This document shows positions 1 through 10,627 of a DNA stretch of 64,000 nucleotides, in pieces. The notes below the pieces were generated by a model that saw nothing but the letters and a program-made list of their open reading frames with translations, was not told the DNA's origin and ran no database searches. Numbering within the stretch: position 1 is the stretch's first letter; every line of letters starts with the position of its first letter. The position numbers were made by a program, and so were the translations under genes. The stretch covers positions 18,687,061 to 18,751,060 of the forward strand of contig CM038912.1 of the NCBI GenBank assembly GCA_021904315.1. Direction: 5' to 3'. The stretch is from Sphagnum magellanicum. Its lineage: Eukaryota; Streptophyta; Sphagnopsida; Sphagnales; Sphagnaceae.

Positions 1-262
1 AAATAAATTAAAAACTAAAAGTGCTAAAATCAAGTTTTGTATAAAAGATTCTCAATAGCCAGAAATTGAACAATTTTCAGGAAAAAAAATTGCCACATTT
101 TTTTTATACATGGTTCAAGTAGGTAGTCAACAATATAGAAGGATGTGTTTTTAAATAAAAATTACACTTATATTTAGCTTGTAGCCAAATTTGGCTAAAT
201 TTTCCTATGGATGATCACCACTTTGATTACATCACAAAATTGACCCCACCCCCCCCAAAATA
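1..262 (+). repeat. Dispersed repeat R1, copy with AGCCAAATTTGGCT palindrome
   Basis: This AT-rich stretch matches, in the same order and strand, a second stretch near 62904-63085: a 'tgctaaaatcaa' block, 'tcaatagcca', 'catggttcaagtaggtag', 'atatttagctt', then the palindrome AGCCAAATTTGGCT (183-196) followed by 'gatgatcacc' and 'catcacaaaattga'. Shorter copies keep only the palindrome and its right flank. It has no open frame of note. It is probably an old non-coding transposon or the terminal part of one; no terminal repeats or target duplication could be fixed. Confidence 0.6.
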
Positions 263-690
263 AATAAATAAATAAATTTGCTGCAGAAACCAGCGATTTT
301 GTTTACTGGCGAAATTTCGCCAAAAAGAAAAAGAAAAAAGAAAAAATGCCAAAAAGAAGTGATTTTGGTTTCAGTCACCAAGAAGTGAGAAAAAAACATT
401 GTAAAAAATGGCCAAATTTATTTACTAATTTTGGCCATCACTTAATATAGGAGGATGATTATTAAAGATTTTTACTTTATATCTGGTTTATAACTAGATT
501 TGGCTAAAAACCTTCCAAGGGGGATGATTGCCACTTTTTCGACATCTTCCTATGGATTACGCCATTTTGGCGACAAAAAAAATTCCTAAAAAAATTAATT
601 TATAATTTTTTAATAATTAAATTTATAAATTAAATAAATAAATTTATTTTTTATAAAAATGGCACAAACTGCGGAAGATGCCGCACTGTC
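263..690. other. Gene-free AT-rich flank with degenerate R1 copy and palindrome
   Basis: No coding frame is seen. It contains a perfect 14-bp palindrome GGCGAAATTTCGCC (308-321), also nearly present at 63423-63436, and a degraded second copy of the R1 core at about 430-560 ('agatttggctaaa', 'gatgattgccacttt'). The end is a run of A/T before GC content rises at about 670, where the bHLH gene's promoter appears to begin. Confidence 0.4.
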
Positions 691-2173
691 GCTGGGACAG
701 TGGTCGCTAGGGTTTAGAGCCCTGCGTGTCTAGTGTTGTGTTGGGCGCGGGCGCGCGAGGAATGCGTAGCTCCTTTTCAATGGCATCAGGAGAGGAAGAA
801 GAAGACGAACGAGAACAACAAAAAGGAGGAAAGGGTTTTGCGATGAGCTTGTGGATGTACGGAAAGGAGTTTTAGAGGAGTTGGAAGAAGAGAGAGAGAC
901 ACAGAGAGAGAGAGAAAAGAAAAAGAAAAAAAGACGAGGAGCAAGTACCTTCTGTTGTTGCTGCTGTACGAGGTGAGTATGTAATTGTGTTTTTTGCTTT
1001 TTGCTTTTCTTTTCTCTCCGTAGCTCTCCCCCCCCGGCCCCCTCTCCCCCTTCTTCCCTTTTCTTTTCCTGTTTCTTTTGTCTGTCTTGGTTGCTTCTGT
1101 TGCTTGGTTTACGTTTTATTGGTAGTTGAGAAGGAAGAGACGAGGAGAAGAGGTGCGGATTTGGGATTTTGCTGGAGATGACATAGGAGAATTTTGGCAG
1201 GGAAAATAGCCAAAAAAGTTTTGTGAGGAGAGAAGATTTGGGTTTTTGTAGGGAGATAACATAGGAGAATTCTGCAGGGAAAATGGCCACGAAGACTTTT
1301 ATCACCAATGACTTTGGTGCTGTGAGAGTTTGTGGGTGGCCTTGATTCGGTGCTTGCAAATGTCATGGTATGTGAGTAGATGGGTGATTCCTGACGGAAT
1401 CATAGTTTTGCTGCTATGAATTATAATCACCCTGTGCTCTGCTGCTGCTGCAGTTGTTGCTCAGATTCTGCATAGAATTGTTTTCTTCTGGAGTGTGGTT
1501 TTCTTACTTAGGTGATGCTGTGTCTCTGCAAGTGTTGGACTGCATGTGCCTTGAGATCAGAGGATTAAGGCAAGTGCTGCTTGTCAATTGTGTGTTATTG
1601 GCACTATTTTGGGGTTAATATCCACCTTTTGTTGTTGCTATTGTGAGCTTCTTCCTCCTCTAGTGTGCTGTTTTACAGTGACTGCTTGCTTTTGTTTCTA
1701 TAAGTGGATCTCTAGTGACACACAGCAGTGCAAAGGTGCCTGTGTTTCACTCTGCTAAGAGGACTAGCTTTCTCAGTGCTTGAGTCTTGAAAGCAGCTAG
1801 TTGTCATCTGCTGCAATATTCAAGTCATGGAACATTTCATCTTTTGGGTTCACCATTGACTGCAATAAACTGTTGTCAAGTGCCTCAAAGAGTGATTTCT
1901 TTTTTGGCAGTAGTTGTCTGGCACTAGAATGCCTTAACCATTGAATTTTCTCTTCTTATTATGCAAATGAAATTTGATGCACTTCAACTTTTTCTGTTGG
2001 AGGATGGCAAAATGAAAACTCTCAAAAGTCTTCTGATGGGAAAGTCTGTTCTACAAGTCCCATTTGATGCAGCCTAGCTAGCAGAACAAAATCTCCAGCA
2101 CCAAATGTCTGGCTTATGATGATGTATCTCCCTCCCTAACTGCTGCAAGAACTTAGTGTGCAGAAGTTTGGAA
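690..2173 (+). promoter_or_regulatory. Promoter and long, probably spliced 5' leader of the bHLH gene
   Basis: Composition changes sharply from AT-rich to GC-rich at about 670-760 (with 'gggcgcgggcgcgcgagg'), then a GA-repeat tract at 886-922, typical of plant 5' untranslated leaders. A good splice donor (acgag|gtgagt) lies at 973, so a leader intron starting there is likely. Its acceptor is not certain. An in-frame stop at 2120 precedes the chosen ATG at 2174, so coding does not extend further up in this frame without splicing. Reverse-strand frames over 730-1366 are low-complexity and not supported as genes. Confidence 0.5.
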
Positions 2174-5100
2174 ATGCAAGGAGTCACACCTCAACTTTAT
2201 CCCAGGATGTCAGAGGATCAGATTTCCCAAAAGCGCCTGAAAGCTTTGGTACAGTCCTTGGAATGGACTTATGGAGTTGTTTGGAAACTCTCTTCCAGTG
2301 ATGGGTGAGTGAGCAATTCCTGGCCATGAGAGTTGCAGCGGTCCTTCTATTCTTTGTGATTAAGCATCAGCTTGAAGAGTCTGAGGGCATCTTGACCTTA
2401 GGTTTTTTGTTGGTAGGAATTAGCAGTGGAGTGGTAGAGATTGTGCTTGGTTCTGATAGCTGAGCTTGAATTTGTGTGTCTACAGGCTGCTGGAGTGGGT
2501 CCATGGCTGGTTCAACCCTTTGAGCACAGAGTCTGCTCAAACTTTCATGCCACAATTCTATTCCATCTTCAAGGACCCTTGTGCACTGGGGTAAGCTAAG
2601 ATGACCAACGCATTTTTTGAGTGAGAAAAAAGCTTGTAGGCCTTGAAAGGAAGCATGGAATCTGTATAAATGATGGGAGGCTATGCCCAAGATGGATCAA
2701 GAGAAACCATGGACAGTGTCTGCAGACACTTTATCAGTCTTCATCTATGTTGTGTGAGCTTAAATCTGAGATATCCAGAAAATCTGGTCATGTTTGTGCT
2801 TGCAGTTTTTCAGCATTAGCATTGCAAGGAGGCTCCCCTATTTGGTGGACATCCAACATGGCAGAAATTCGCACAGACAAGTACAAAGCCCAATTTCTGC
2901 AGGTAACTGAAAATCTCCTTCATGATCAGACCTATCTTCAAAATATCCTCTTTGTGGCAATCTGTCCTGCTTGCAAAACATTTTGTTCCCTCTATTTATA
3001 TCCTAGAGGAAAAAAGAGTAGGGGAATCCCTTGAATTGCATCTTCAAATAGCCAAGAAATGTAGATTGAGAACTTTCGGTTTGCCAAAGTATGCTCTGTA
3101 CTCTGACCCTTTTGTGTCTGGTCTCTTGTTGTTACCAGGTAATCTGACCTTTTTGTGTGTCTGTTTTGTTGGAACTTGGGGGCAATCAATAGGAAGCACA
3201 CATTCAGGTATGACATCTTCTTTGTATTGTATAGCTTTTGCTTCCTATTTTGCTGTAATTCTGATCAAAGTTTGGACAAACCCACTCCTCCCTCAAGGGA
3301 TATTCCAGGGTCTTCTAGCACCAGGGCTGTTACTGTTATGATCTTGGAGCTCTTTTTTAGTTTGCTTGCAAATGGAGGTTATGACTGCAAAATTTCCTGT
3401 TGACTTTTCCCTTGTATAAAATGTTTGAGAAAGTTTAATGATAGTGTGGTTTTTTGCTGCAACAGACAGTTGTTTGCATTCCTGGGCTTGGAGCAGATGG
3501 CATGTATTGTACAGAGCTTGCTACAACAGATTTGGTATGTGGATGCCCATCTTTTCCATGAGATTCATCTGTGCTGATTGTGGTGGGGAACCTAGTATGA
3601 AACTTAAAAAAGTGGTTCCTTTCTCTCTCCACTTTTGAGCTTGCTTGTTATCTATGACACTGGTTGGTGAAGACCCAGTAGACTTAGGTTCATAATACAA
3701 GTGTGTCTGCTTCGAACGTGTTACCACTTTGCAGGTTTGCAGGTCTTAGCTTAGAAGAAGTTTTTGTGGGCGATGTCTGTTGTTGAAAGTACTTGCTTAG
3801 AAGTCTGGTGGAGTAATACCCATCTTCATTGTTGGCACAGGTACCAGAAACAGATGCTTTGATGAACAGCTTGCAAGACTATGTATCAACATCAGTTAAA
3901 CCTCACATGTTAGGGGTGATAGAGTCTCCATTACCAAGCTCCCTAAGCCCTTTGGACCCTGGGGGACAGGGAGACCTCAGCAGTGATCAATTTTCTTCTC
4001 TTGGTGTCACTTGTCCCCTGAACTCAGGAACACCAGGTGCACAAATAATGGCACCTGGTTCATCTGGTGCTGGGTTCATTCCTTCCCTCAATGTGAACAG
4101 GTATGCTCCCCCTGGTGATTTCAATGAATGTCTTGGGAACTCAGGCACAATTCTGAGGGAAGAGGAGCCTTACTTTCTATGGACTGCACCAGGGAACCAA
4201 TCCCTCTTCTTCGATTATGGGTTTCCAAGTGGGTCGTTTGATGAGATTGACATTGATGTTGATGTTGAAAAAACCATGTTCGATTCGTTGGAAAGTAAGA
4301 AGGCAACAAAGTCCTTGTCCAACCCTGACATGACAACTTCTTGCAAATGGGATTCTGACACACTGAATTCCAAAGAAGTTGAGCCGGAGGCAATGACAAT
4401 GCCAGAGTTTACTGCATCTTCTGTTGAGCATTCTTCTTGCAAGAAGTCTGTATCTTTGCCTGCCACAAATGCTCAGGACCTTCTCAATCTTTTAGCTGGC
4501 AATAAGCCCTGTGATCCCTCAGCTGCAAAGTCCACATCAACTGTCAGCCGTGAAACTGACAAACAATTCTCATCTTTCTCTCATCTCCTAGAAGCAAGCC
4601 TCTCATATAGCACTCCTGAAGCTCCACTAAAGATATCAGACCGGGCAACTTCAAGCATCGACCCATTCTATTTGCAACAATCAACTGATATGAGCTTCAT
4701 GAAAGACCTCACAGGCCAGCCCAACAATGTCACCAACTTGCTGATGGATGTGCACAGTTGCAAGCCTGCTCTGCCAGCATCAAATTTTCGGCATGTCCAT
4801 GAGTCCCTCTTCAAAAGAAGAATATGCTCAAAACTGGCAGTGCATGGAGGAGACGGTCGTTCATCACGACAGTCTTTGTTGCGGCAATGGACAGAGAAAA
4901 TAGTCCCTATGATCAAAGAAGCTCAGAAGCTTGCAGACCAAGAGTTGACAAGGTCATGTGGCACCCTGAGTTCTGGAGAGTGTGGAAAGATGCCAAATCC
5001 AGCTCATGATCAAGCTGCCCATGTTCATAAACTTGCAGAGCGCAGTCGCCGGAACAATTTCAATGAGAAACTTCATACTCTATGCACCCTTATTCCCATC

Positions 5101-6015
5101 ATCAAAAAGGTATTTTGTTTTTGCATGTGTCTGCATCTAAACGTTACAGCTTTTGTCCACTACCTCGTTTGTGTGTCTGTGATAGAAGCACTCTAGGGTT
5201 GCCTTTCTTATCTGTGCCAGTGAGTTTATTTTGCAGAAGGACAGGGTGTCTGTACTCGCACATACTATAGACTATATACACCAACTGAAGACACAAGTTG
5301 CACATCTGGAAGAAGCTGCAGGTCCTCTTTCAAAACAGGGCAAAGGCACTGATCACTCCCAATCTCCAGCTAGTACAATATCAATCCAGGCCCAAGAAGA
5401 TTCAAGCCTTGATGTCAGCTCAAGCTTAGGCAGTGTAAGGAAAGTTGCTGTTTGTCCAGACAATGATGGTGTTGTCATAAATGTGGAGGCCAACAACCAG
5501 ACAGACACATTGATACGTATATTGATGGCATCAAATGATTTAGGGTTGGAGGTCCGATCGGTCAATAGTACCTGCATCAACAATGAAGTTCATGTTGCTG
5601 TAAATGCAGTGGTATGTGCCCTGTATCTCTTGTCCCTTCATTTTATCAATACAGTTTGGACTGGCTCAAAGTGTTTCAGCTGAAGTATGTCAGTTGGTCA
5701 TTTTGTTGAAACCCTCTTCTGCTGCCATAATTTCTTATTTGAACTTCACTAGAAGGTTAGGAGGGTGTGTCACTAGATGAGGGAGCTGGCTAACATACAA
5801 TAGACATATGTTTATGACCTTTCCATCTTGCCTCCTCCTGAGAACTGGAAACATCATGAGAATGATTGAGTTGGTGATGTGGGTTATTTCAGGCAGGAGG
5901 TGTGCATGGGATGAGCAGCATGAATGTGCAGGAGGCGCTTCAAAGAGTTCTCATTCCATCTAACACCAGCCTTTCTACTGTAACTTCTGATATGGATCAC
6001 CTTGGAGATGGTTGA
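2174..6015 (+). CDS. bHLH transcription factor with MYC-N and ACT-like domains (subfamily IIIf-like)
   Basis: Seven coding exons fit consensus splice sites and phase: 2174-2304, 2486-2590, 2806-2902, 3466-3534, 3841-5109, 5237-5611, 5893-6015, giving about 722 aa. Residues ~22-155 resemble a bHLH-MYC_N domain: WTYGVVWKLSSSDG, then SPIWWTSN, then TVVCIPGLGADG, in family order. A long acidic, Ser-rich middle follows. The bHLH is at ~530-584: basic region HKLAERSRRNNFNEK keeps the His-Glu-Arg G-box contacts; helix 2 is KDRVSVLAHTIDYIHQL. Residues ~624-705 look like an ACT-type dimerisation domain. This order and the 'D-VS-L--TI-Y' helix 2 are typical of the TT8/GL3/MpBHLH12 group, which works with R2R3-MYB and WD40 partners on flavonoids and epidermal traits; that role is inference. 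Other MYC_N groups (IIIa, IIId/e) are possible. Met12 (2207) is an alternative start. Exon 3's acceptor was chosen because it alone keeps phase and the family match. Confidence 0.85.
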
Positions 6016-6490
6016 AGAACAGCAGTGTGTCATTAATTTTGTTTTGAAGGGCCAACTAATGTGCCCTGTTTTGTACATCATGATAAATTCCCCGTGATGG
6101 TTGTACTTTTAATATAGATGCTTGGCACTAAAGCTACTAAACATTGCAAGCAGGAAAAGAGACAAAGAATGGGTTTGTAATTTGGTACCAATGATGGCGT
6201 GAGCTAAAGTAAATCCTTTATTTATCCATGTATCCATAATTAGATCTGTAGGAATGGGCAGTCCATCAATGAACCATCTTATGGCTGATAAAGCTTAGTG
6301 GGTCATGTTGGGGATTGTTTAATGGGTTTTGCTATAAAGAGCTATTGTAAGATATGATGCAGGTTTATGTAACCTTGGCCTCCTCAACTCTCAAGAATGG
6401 AGACTATATGTGAAAGGTTTCTGTAAATTGAAGAAGTTTGTTACTGATTATATACATTTATGGAGTATGGCACTAGCTCAGGTACAAACT
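6016..6490 (+). other. Probable 3' untranslated region of the bHLH gene
   Basis: Sequence after the TGA at 6013-6015 keeps gene-like composition for about 450 bp ('ttgtacatcatgataaattcc', 'tttgtaatttggtacc') before AT-rich repeats. No canonical AATAAA was found close to the stop, so the cleavage site is unknown. Confidence 0.4.
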
Positions 6491-6880
6491 AGTATTGTTC
6501 AAAGGTCCTCTGGTTTTGGGTTTTTCAAAATTTTGAAAGAATGGGTGGTTTTCATGAAAGAACTGGCAAAGAAGTGGTGGATTTAGGGTTAGGTTAAATA
6601 TGACTGGTTCTTTGAATTTTTTAAAACCATTGGTTGATGATCAGAACTGGTTTGGTCAAGGATCAAAGGTTTCTTTTGATTTTTTAGAACTCTCAGTCTT
6701 CATATGCCCGACTCATACCTGCCTGTTCTTTCTTTGAAAAAGAGAGAACCACACCACACTAGTACAAAGGCTCTAGTGTGATAGGCTTCAAGTCTATGGA
6801 ATGATTTTTGTCTCATTTCATGTTAAATTTCAAATTTATTAATGGAAGTTTTCAGAATTTCCTGGCAGCAATAATTGTGG
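6491..6880. repeat. Degraded dispersed repeat with 'actggttctttgaa' blocks
   Basis: No gene. Short blocks such as 'gaaagaactgg', 'gactggttctttgaattt' and 'gatcagaactggtttggt' recall the GGTTATC/GGTTCT-rich elements at 19.5-20.2 kb, 22.05-22.29 kb and 29.15-29.5 kb. This is probably an eroded relative; boundaries are not definable. Confidence 0.3.
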
Positions 6881-6884
6881 TTGT

Positions 6885-7395
6885 AGTTTTCATGGTAAGT
6901 TTTCTCAAGGTTACATATTCAAGTTTTCAGTTTTTAATGGTTACAAGTATCTCTTTTCTTGGTTACATTTTCATGTTTTTTTTTTATGGTAGCAAGTGTA
7001 CTATTTCATGGTGACATTATACCATGAAATTTGCTATCCACAAAGTCATCGAAGGGAATAACGTTTACACAAACATAATTTCATGTTTGTTCATTGCATG
7101 GTGTTAAATCTATCGGTGTAAGTTTTCATGATTTCATGGTAGTAGGTTGCCATTGTTACAACATGCATGGTACAAATTTTTGAGGTTATGTGTGTAACTT
7201 TTCAGTTTTTATTGTTTACATGTTCTTTTTCTCACGGTTATAGGTTTTACTTTTCATGGTTACATGTTTTGATTTTCATGGTTGTAGGTCAAAAATTTCA
7301 AAATAATGTGTTACCATTTGTATCCCATAATTCAAAAGGGGGGAGTAGTATCATTTGCACAAGCATAATCTCATAGTTAAATGTTTTACAATTCT
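6885..7395 (-). repeat. Tandem repeat of ~245-bp family, about two copies, inverted
   Basis: The stretch repeats 'ggtaagttttc', 'ggttacat', 'catggt(a/t)gtag', 'aaatttgct-tccacaaagtca' and 'cataatttcatg'. Read on the minus strand these match the units at 15.55-16.2 kb ('ttgacttgtgggttgcaaattt', 'accatgaaa', 'aacttacatc'). So the same family sits here in opposite orientation. No coding potential. Confidence 0.5.
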
Positions 7396-9739
7396 AGGTA
7401 GATGTTCGAGTAGCTTTGCCCAACCTCTAAAATGCTTTTTTAGGCAATCCTATTAAATAGGATATATTGTAGTACCTTTTCCATTTCGGCCATAATTATA
7501 ATAATAATAATAAAATTTGAAAATTTGAAAACTTTACTAGTCGCCTTGTCCAAAGTTTTAAAATTTTAATTTTAAAGTTTTGAAATTTATGGATCATTTT
7601 GTTCATTTGTCCATGAACACTTTTGACCCTAACTATCACACATGAATTTCAATAACAAGTACTTACTTAAAATTATTGCTTGCCTTAAATCATCACAATT
7701 GATTGATTCATTTTGTAAAGGTCTAGTTTAACAACATTTAATCTCCTTATTTATTAGTAACTATATAATTACATAAGTACCTATTTGCAATAATACGATG
7801 AATTATTTTTTTTTCATTTTTATTATATTCAAATTTTTAAGAAATTTGTGATTGTAAGGCTGAAGTGAAAAAATGAAAAATAAACAAATATTCGCCTAGA
7901 CTATTTCGAAATAATAAAGGTACTATGGTAGTTATGTTCATTTCTAGCAAAGTTTCAGGCACTAAATTCTCTATTTGAACTTGAAAAGAACTTTCATCCT
8001 TAGTAATATTTTTGGTTTTTTGGACACATGCATGCGCAAAATTGAATTTCATTCTTTCCCTAACTATTTTAATTATAATATTCTATTTCCATATTTAAAA
8101 AATCATTATAGGGTGCAAACACTCAATCATGAGCCACACCCACCCCCTAAGGCCATTGCTTTTGATTGCTTTTCATCAAGAATATTGATGAAATTTCTCA
8201 ATACATCTTTTTGTAATCTTAAGAAAATTTCAAAGTTTTTTTATACTATGATGTTAAGGTTTATAATTTTAAAAATTCCAAGAATATGTCATTTTCAAAT
8301 ATTTTCAAATTGTGTTTTGAATTTTTTATTGCTTAAATCCATTGGTTACAACTTTTTTTTTGATCCCATGAGTAATATATGATTGAATTTAGTATTATAA
8401 CCATTTTTCTTTCACAAACATTGTCTTATCTACCATCTTTCATATATATTGAATTCCACATAAATCCAACTTGTGGATATTATAAAAGATAAGACTATGA
8501 GTTCATGTAGCCGAGTGATATTGTGAAATCGATCAATAGTTTCATCTTTAAGTACTTGATTTGGAAGACTTGCATCCTCTATCTTGGAAACCATAATCCA
8601 ATGAAACTCAATTGTTGCATTGTCCAAGGGTGGCAATATTTCTTTACATATATATAGTATGAACAAGGTTCCCATGTATATGCACACTGAGATAAAACTT
8701 CACATCAAAGAATTCAAGGGTTGTAACGCGCACATGATGATTAAATAACAAAATTATATGCTTGGAAATTGCATTAGTGGAGTACTTGCTTAAGTTCTCT
8801 TTCATGAGATTGGAAGACTTTTGTAGGAACATGAGATGGAACAAACCTTTTAATTTTCATAATTTTGTAGACATTGTGTATGTTCCATGTAATAACCATT
8901 TGGTATACATGTCTTTGAAATGTTTGTGTAAACACAACATGAAAGGAAGCATTGTGAAATTCATTAGCAATTGTCAAACTCCTATTATCAAACATCAAGG
9001 TAAAATTGTGTTTATAAAGGGTGACTACTTGTGACCATATTCGTTATCATAGTTTTTCAATTCTTTATATGCATACAAAAAAAGGTTTGAATTTAAATGC
9101 ATTGACATCAAATGTGTTCTAAATATGTGTGTTGAAATATTAAAAAACAACCAAACATGCAAATTCATGTCATCAAAATTTTGAACAAAAGAAAATTTTT
9201 GCCTTTAAGCAATCATATATTTGGCAACACAATAGCTTGAAATCACAACTTGAGCTTAATCCAAAAATGAAACACAATCAACAATGGAGATCTATTGCAA
9301 ATTGTGAAGACACATTGAAGTGAACAATTATTCTCTATACCAACATATTGGATTAACCACTATTGTATACATAATCCATGACACGTGTTTTTAGTGAATG
9401 ATCAAAAGAAATTATTTGACAAGCAAAACACAATTTCAAGAATGAACAAGAATTTTACATGGTTGTACATTGATGAACTTGTTAAATAAGTCTTGTAGAC
9501 ATTAGGTAACGCATGTTCCATGTCTTCTTGCACAAGCGAATGTTTAGCAACGAAATATAATTGAACTTTTATTCGATGTCCATACTTGGTTGTTGTTGTT
9601 GAGTAACCAACATTTTTTTATGATTTTTTGTCAACAACAACAATAACCTATAACAAAAAATGTGACTCCCCATTTGATGCCCCCATGCAAGTAAATGTGT
9701 CATGGGGTGAGTTCTTATATGTTGCCAACCAAAATGAAA
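7396..9739. other. Gene-free AT-rich stretch
   Basis: Only short frames without recognisable domains (longest 7975-8382 plus and 8762-9034 plus, Phe/Leu/Asn/Lys-rich as expected from AT bias). Many TG/CA-ending runs fit old methylated, deaminated repeats. I see no gene, RNA or clear element. Confidence 0.4.
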
Positions 9740-10330
9740 AAATACCATCTTAGTTGGAAAGGCTCCAAACATAATTTATTGTGAAACCCAAAATGAAAAT
9801 GGTACATATTGATAGCACCAACTTTTATAACAAGATTTAACAATGAACATGTACATCCACATGTCAATTGTACTTGAAGAGTTGAAAAAAATACCTCAAT
9901 ACATATACAAGAATCTTCCCTATATGTCAATACCCACAATAAATTTTGATTTTGCAATGTGCCCAACAATTTCAAGCTTGGATAAGTTCAAATCTTGTTG
10001 AATGATATGACTGAAAATAGATATGTAAATTGAAAATCAGGGGAGATTCCAGACATAATTTATTCCTTAATCCAAAATTACAATGGTCCATGTTAAAACC
10101 ATTGATTTATAGAAATAGGAAAACAATCAACATCCAAATGAAAAATTAATGTCCATTTTATTTGAAGAGTTGGAAACTTGAATTGTAGATGTCAATACCA
10201 ATAAAAAAATATTTGATAAATTGTAATGTGCTTAGCAATTTCAAGCATTCAATCACTAGAATCATGGTTGAATCTTTTGATTGAAAATGCAAATGTAAAA
10301 CCAAAGGACAAATGATCTAATTTGATTGAA
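9740..10330. repeat. Two degenerate tandem units of ~290 bp
   Basis: The block 'tccaaacataatttattgtgaaacccaaaatgaaaatgg' near 9770 recurs near 10050 as 'tccagacataatttattccttaatccaaaattacaatgg'. The following parts also line up ('gaagagttg-aaa', 'tgtcaatacc', 'ttgcaatgtgcccaacaatttcaagc' against 'ttgtaatgtgcttagcaatttcaagc'). Function unknown; no frame. Confidence 0.5.
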
Positions 10331-10544
10331 AAGAGAGGGGACAATACTCAAGATATTAGGAGTGTGCTTTGCACTTATAATCCATGATCCACATGTGCAT
10401 TGGCTTTGTAATAAAATACTACCTTTTATATATGTTGATGTTTCATATACCATAGTACATGGGCAACTTCAGCATAAGTTAAATTATTTTTTATTTTGCC
10501 AAAAGTTTTGAAAATTCTTTAACCATGTTGTCAAAAATTTCAAA

Positions 10545-10627
10545 ATTTTAAATTGCAGGAATCTAGAATCGAACCTTGGCCTTGTACAAATAAGCATATT
10601 AGTTATGAACACACTAACCATAAGGAT
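10545..10627 (-). repeat. tRNA-like relic, possible SINE head
   Basis: On the minus strand the stretch reads 'atggttagtgtgttcataac' (A-box/D-arm-like, with a CAT-containing anticodon-loop look) and about 35 nt further 'aaggttcgattctag', a good pol III B-box/T-arm. No acceptor stem closes, so this is not a working tRNA. It is more likely a tRNA-derived SINE fragment or a pseudo-tRNA. Confidence 0.45.

Noticed and set aside
730-1359. 209-codon minus-strand frame at the bHLH promoter
   Set aside because: It is made of low-complexity Lys/Glu/Arg and Phe/Ser runs translated from GA- and T-rich leader sequence, and has no domain.
2621-3034. Continuous 137-codon frame as one bHLH exon
   Set aside because: Only its last part (2806-2902) fits the MYC-N family and the phase of the exons on both sides; the earlier part matches nothing.
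3829-3861. TTG-initiated start for the bHLH protein at 3829
   Set aside because: A splice acceptor (ttggcacag|gta) lies exactly there and the upstream exons encode the family's N-terminal domain.
8762-9034. 90-codon frame as a transposon protein fragment
   Set aside because: No reverse transcriptase, integrase or transposase motif is visible and there is an equally long frame on the other strand.
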